Below are positions 4,275-5,546 of a stretch of DNA of 5,546 bases, piece by piece (position 1 is the stretch's first letter; every line of letters starts with the position of its first letter). Both the position numbers and the translations under genes were made by a program. The notes beneath the pieces were generated by a model that saw only the letters and a program-made list of their open reading frames with translations, searched no databases and was not told where the DNA came from. Origin of the DNA: JAEHDI01 sp035455185 (GTDB lineage Bacteria > Acidobacteriota > Terriglobia > Bryobacterales > Bryobacteraceae); the NCBI GenBank assembly GCA_035455185.1, contig DATIFQ010000295.1, positions 1-5,546 of the forward strand, read 5' to 3'.

Positions 4275-5546
4275 CTGTTCCTGATCGCATGGATTGCCGC
4301 AACTGCGTCCGCCGCCGCTCCGCCCGCCTGGGTCGAGCGGAGTAACCGGAACGCGAAGATCCTCCTGGACGTCCAGGCGCGCTTTGCGCCGGAGGCGGCT
4401 GCGCGCACTGGAGTCGAGGGAATCGACCGGGAGGTCGTCGATCTCAAAGCCGGGTTCCGTGAACGGAGCCGGGAAGCCACGCGCAAGGCGATCGGCGCGC
4501 TGCGCGAGAAGCTCGACGCCGAAACCGACGCCCGAGTCAGGCAGGACCTCGAGATTCTCATCCGGGCGGCGGAACTGGACGTCAAGGAGAGCGTCCTATC
4601 CGAGAAGTACACACTGCCGTACTTCGACGTGACCCGCTTTGTGTTCGGTGGCATCCGCAGCCTGCTTGACGACCAGATCGCAACAGATCGCCGTCCTGCC
4701 GCGCTCGTCCGGTTGCGGCGGTACGCTGGCATGGAGGAGGGCTACGCTCCGCTCGCGAAGCTTGCCGAGGAGCGCATCCGCGAGCGGTTGAGCCAGCCCG
4801 GTCTGCTTGCCCCCTTTAATGGAGAGATCGAGAAAAGTCTCGCCGATTCCCAGTTCCTGCTGGATGGCATCGAGCCGCTGTTCCGGAAATTCGGCGTCGA
4901 TGACTACGAGGAACCCCTCGCGAAGCTGAAGACACAGATTGCCGCCTATCACGACTTCGTGTGTAGGGAGATCCTCCCGAAAGCCCGAACGGACTTTCGC
5001 CTGCCCGAGGAACTCTATGCGCTCTCGCTCGAACAGTACGGCAACGATATGCCGCCGGCTGCCCTCGCTCAGCGTGCACGGGGCGCGTTTCTCGAAATTC
5101 AGGGTCAAATGCAGGAGATCGCCGGTCAGGTTGCACGCGAACGGGAGTGGAGCTTCGCCGGCTATCGCGACGTGATCCGCGAGCTGAAGAAGAAGCAACT
5201 CGTCGGAGACGCCATCCTGCCGCATTACGAACAGCGGCTGGCGCAGATCGAGGAGATTGTCCGCCGCGAGAACCTCGTCACGCTACCCGGCCGTCCGGCC
5301 CGCATTCGGATCGCTTCGGCAGCGGAGAGCGCGGCGGTGCCCGCGCCGAACATGCGGCCACCGAGACTGATCGGCAATGCCGGTGAATCAGGCGAGTTCG
5401 TGCTACCGCTGAACGTGCCGGACACATCGGGAAAAATGAAATCCTTCGACGATTTCACCTTCGAGGCTGCGTCGTGGACCCTGACCGCCCACGAAGCACG
5501 CCCAGGCCACGAGATGCAATTCGCCTCAATCGTCGAACAGGGTGTG
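4257..5546 (+). CDS. DUF885 family secreted metallopeptidase-like protein, 3' partial
   Basis: The first 430 codons of a DUF885-family protein; the gene runs past the window end. From ATG 4257 the N-terminus is MYRMYRLFLIAWIAATASA followed by AAPPAW, a clear Sec signal peptide with probable cleavage after residue 19. The mature part is mostly helical (KAIGALREKLDAE, FGGIRSLLDDQIA, PLAKLAEERIRERL, FLLDGIEPLFRKFGVDDYEE). The diagnostic motif HEARPGHEMQ occupies residues 412-421 (bases 5490-5519). It matches the DUF885 HExxPGHxxQ signature, thought to bind zinc as in HExxH peptidases. Family members are usually around 550-600 residues, so roughly a quarter is missing. There is no clear Shine-Dalgarno site. 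ATG 4266 would also give a good signal peptide, while ATG 4188 adds 23 basic residues and seems unlikely. It is divergent from the ThuA-like gene. A periplasmic or secreted peptidase is likely; the substrate is unknown. Confidence 0.88.
   Translation, partial: MYRMYRLFLIAWIAATASAAAPPAWVERSNRNAKILLDVQARFAPEAAARTGVEGIDREVVDLKAGFRERSREATRKAIGALREKLDAETDARVRQDLEILIRAAELDVKESVLSEKYTLPYFDVTRFVFGGIRSLLDDQIATDRRPAALVRLRRYAGMEEGYAPLAKLAEERIRERLSQPGLLAPFNGEIEKSLADSQFLLDGIEPLFRKFGVDDYEEPLAKLKTQIAAYHDFVCREILPKARTDFRLPEELYALSLEQYGNDMPPAALAQRARGAFLEIQGQMQEIAGQVAREREWSFAGYRDVIRELKKKQLVGDAILPHYEQRLAQIEEIVRRENLVTLPGRPARIRIASAAESAAVPAPNMRPPRLIGNAGESGEFVLPLNVPDTSGKMKSFDDFTFEAASWTLTAHEARPGHEMQFASIVEQGV

Noticed and set aside
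4596..5225. Antisense open frame of 209 codons opposite the DUF885 gene.
   Set aside because: The sense frame is continuous with a signal peptide and HExxPGH motif; the antisense protein shows no family features.

Overview
The window is GC-rich bacterial chromosome with no rRNA, tRNA, transposase, phage or CRISPR signals. The gene mix is a secreted TlpA-type thioredoxin with a helical N-terminal region, a Tat-exported ThuA-like protein, a secreted DUF885 metallopeptidase-like protein, a DinB-superfamily protein and a LexA-type winged helix. Together with the sparse Shine-Dalgarno sites, this resembles Acidobacteriota (Solibacter/Bryobacter-like genomes). That placement is an inference from gene content, not from a marker gene.

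Layout, left to right. (1) Positions 2-1195 (+): the 3' part of a TlpA/ResA-like thioredoxin protein whose start lies before the window. (2) Positions 1196-1595: a 400-base gap between convergent genes with no convincing ORF. It holds an AT-rich island with promoter-like hexamers and an alternating GGTCC/GGACC inverted-repeat cluster. (3) Positions 1596-2552 (-): a complete DUF72/YecE-family TIM-barrel protein with a perfect AAGGAG ribosome-binding site. (4) Positions 2573-3331 (+), starting only 20 bases from the DUF72 start and divergent from it: one uninterrupted reading frame that joins a LexA-type DNA-binding domain to a DinB-superfamily domain with its histidine triad. It has no LexA protease domain. 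(5) Positions 3342-4169 (-), convergent with the previous gene and only 10 bases from it: a ThuA-like protein with a Tat signal. (6) Positions 4257-5546 (+), divergent from ThuA: the first 430 codons of a secreted DUF885 protein that reaches its HExxPGH motif just before the window ends.

The genes alternate in strand, so nothing here is a clear operon. The two divergent intergenic spaces (20 and 87 bases) are the natural control points. The 87-base one carries an exact 9-bp direct repeat, 31 bp apart, on either side of an overlapping pair of -10-like hexamers. The most unusual item is the LexA winged helix-DinB reading frame. It is either a real fusion regulator/enzyme or two adjacent genes that happen to be in frame, and composition of the linker leaves this open.
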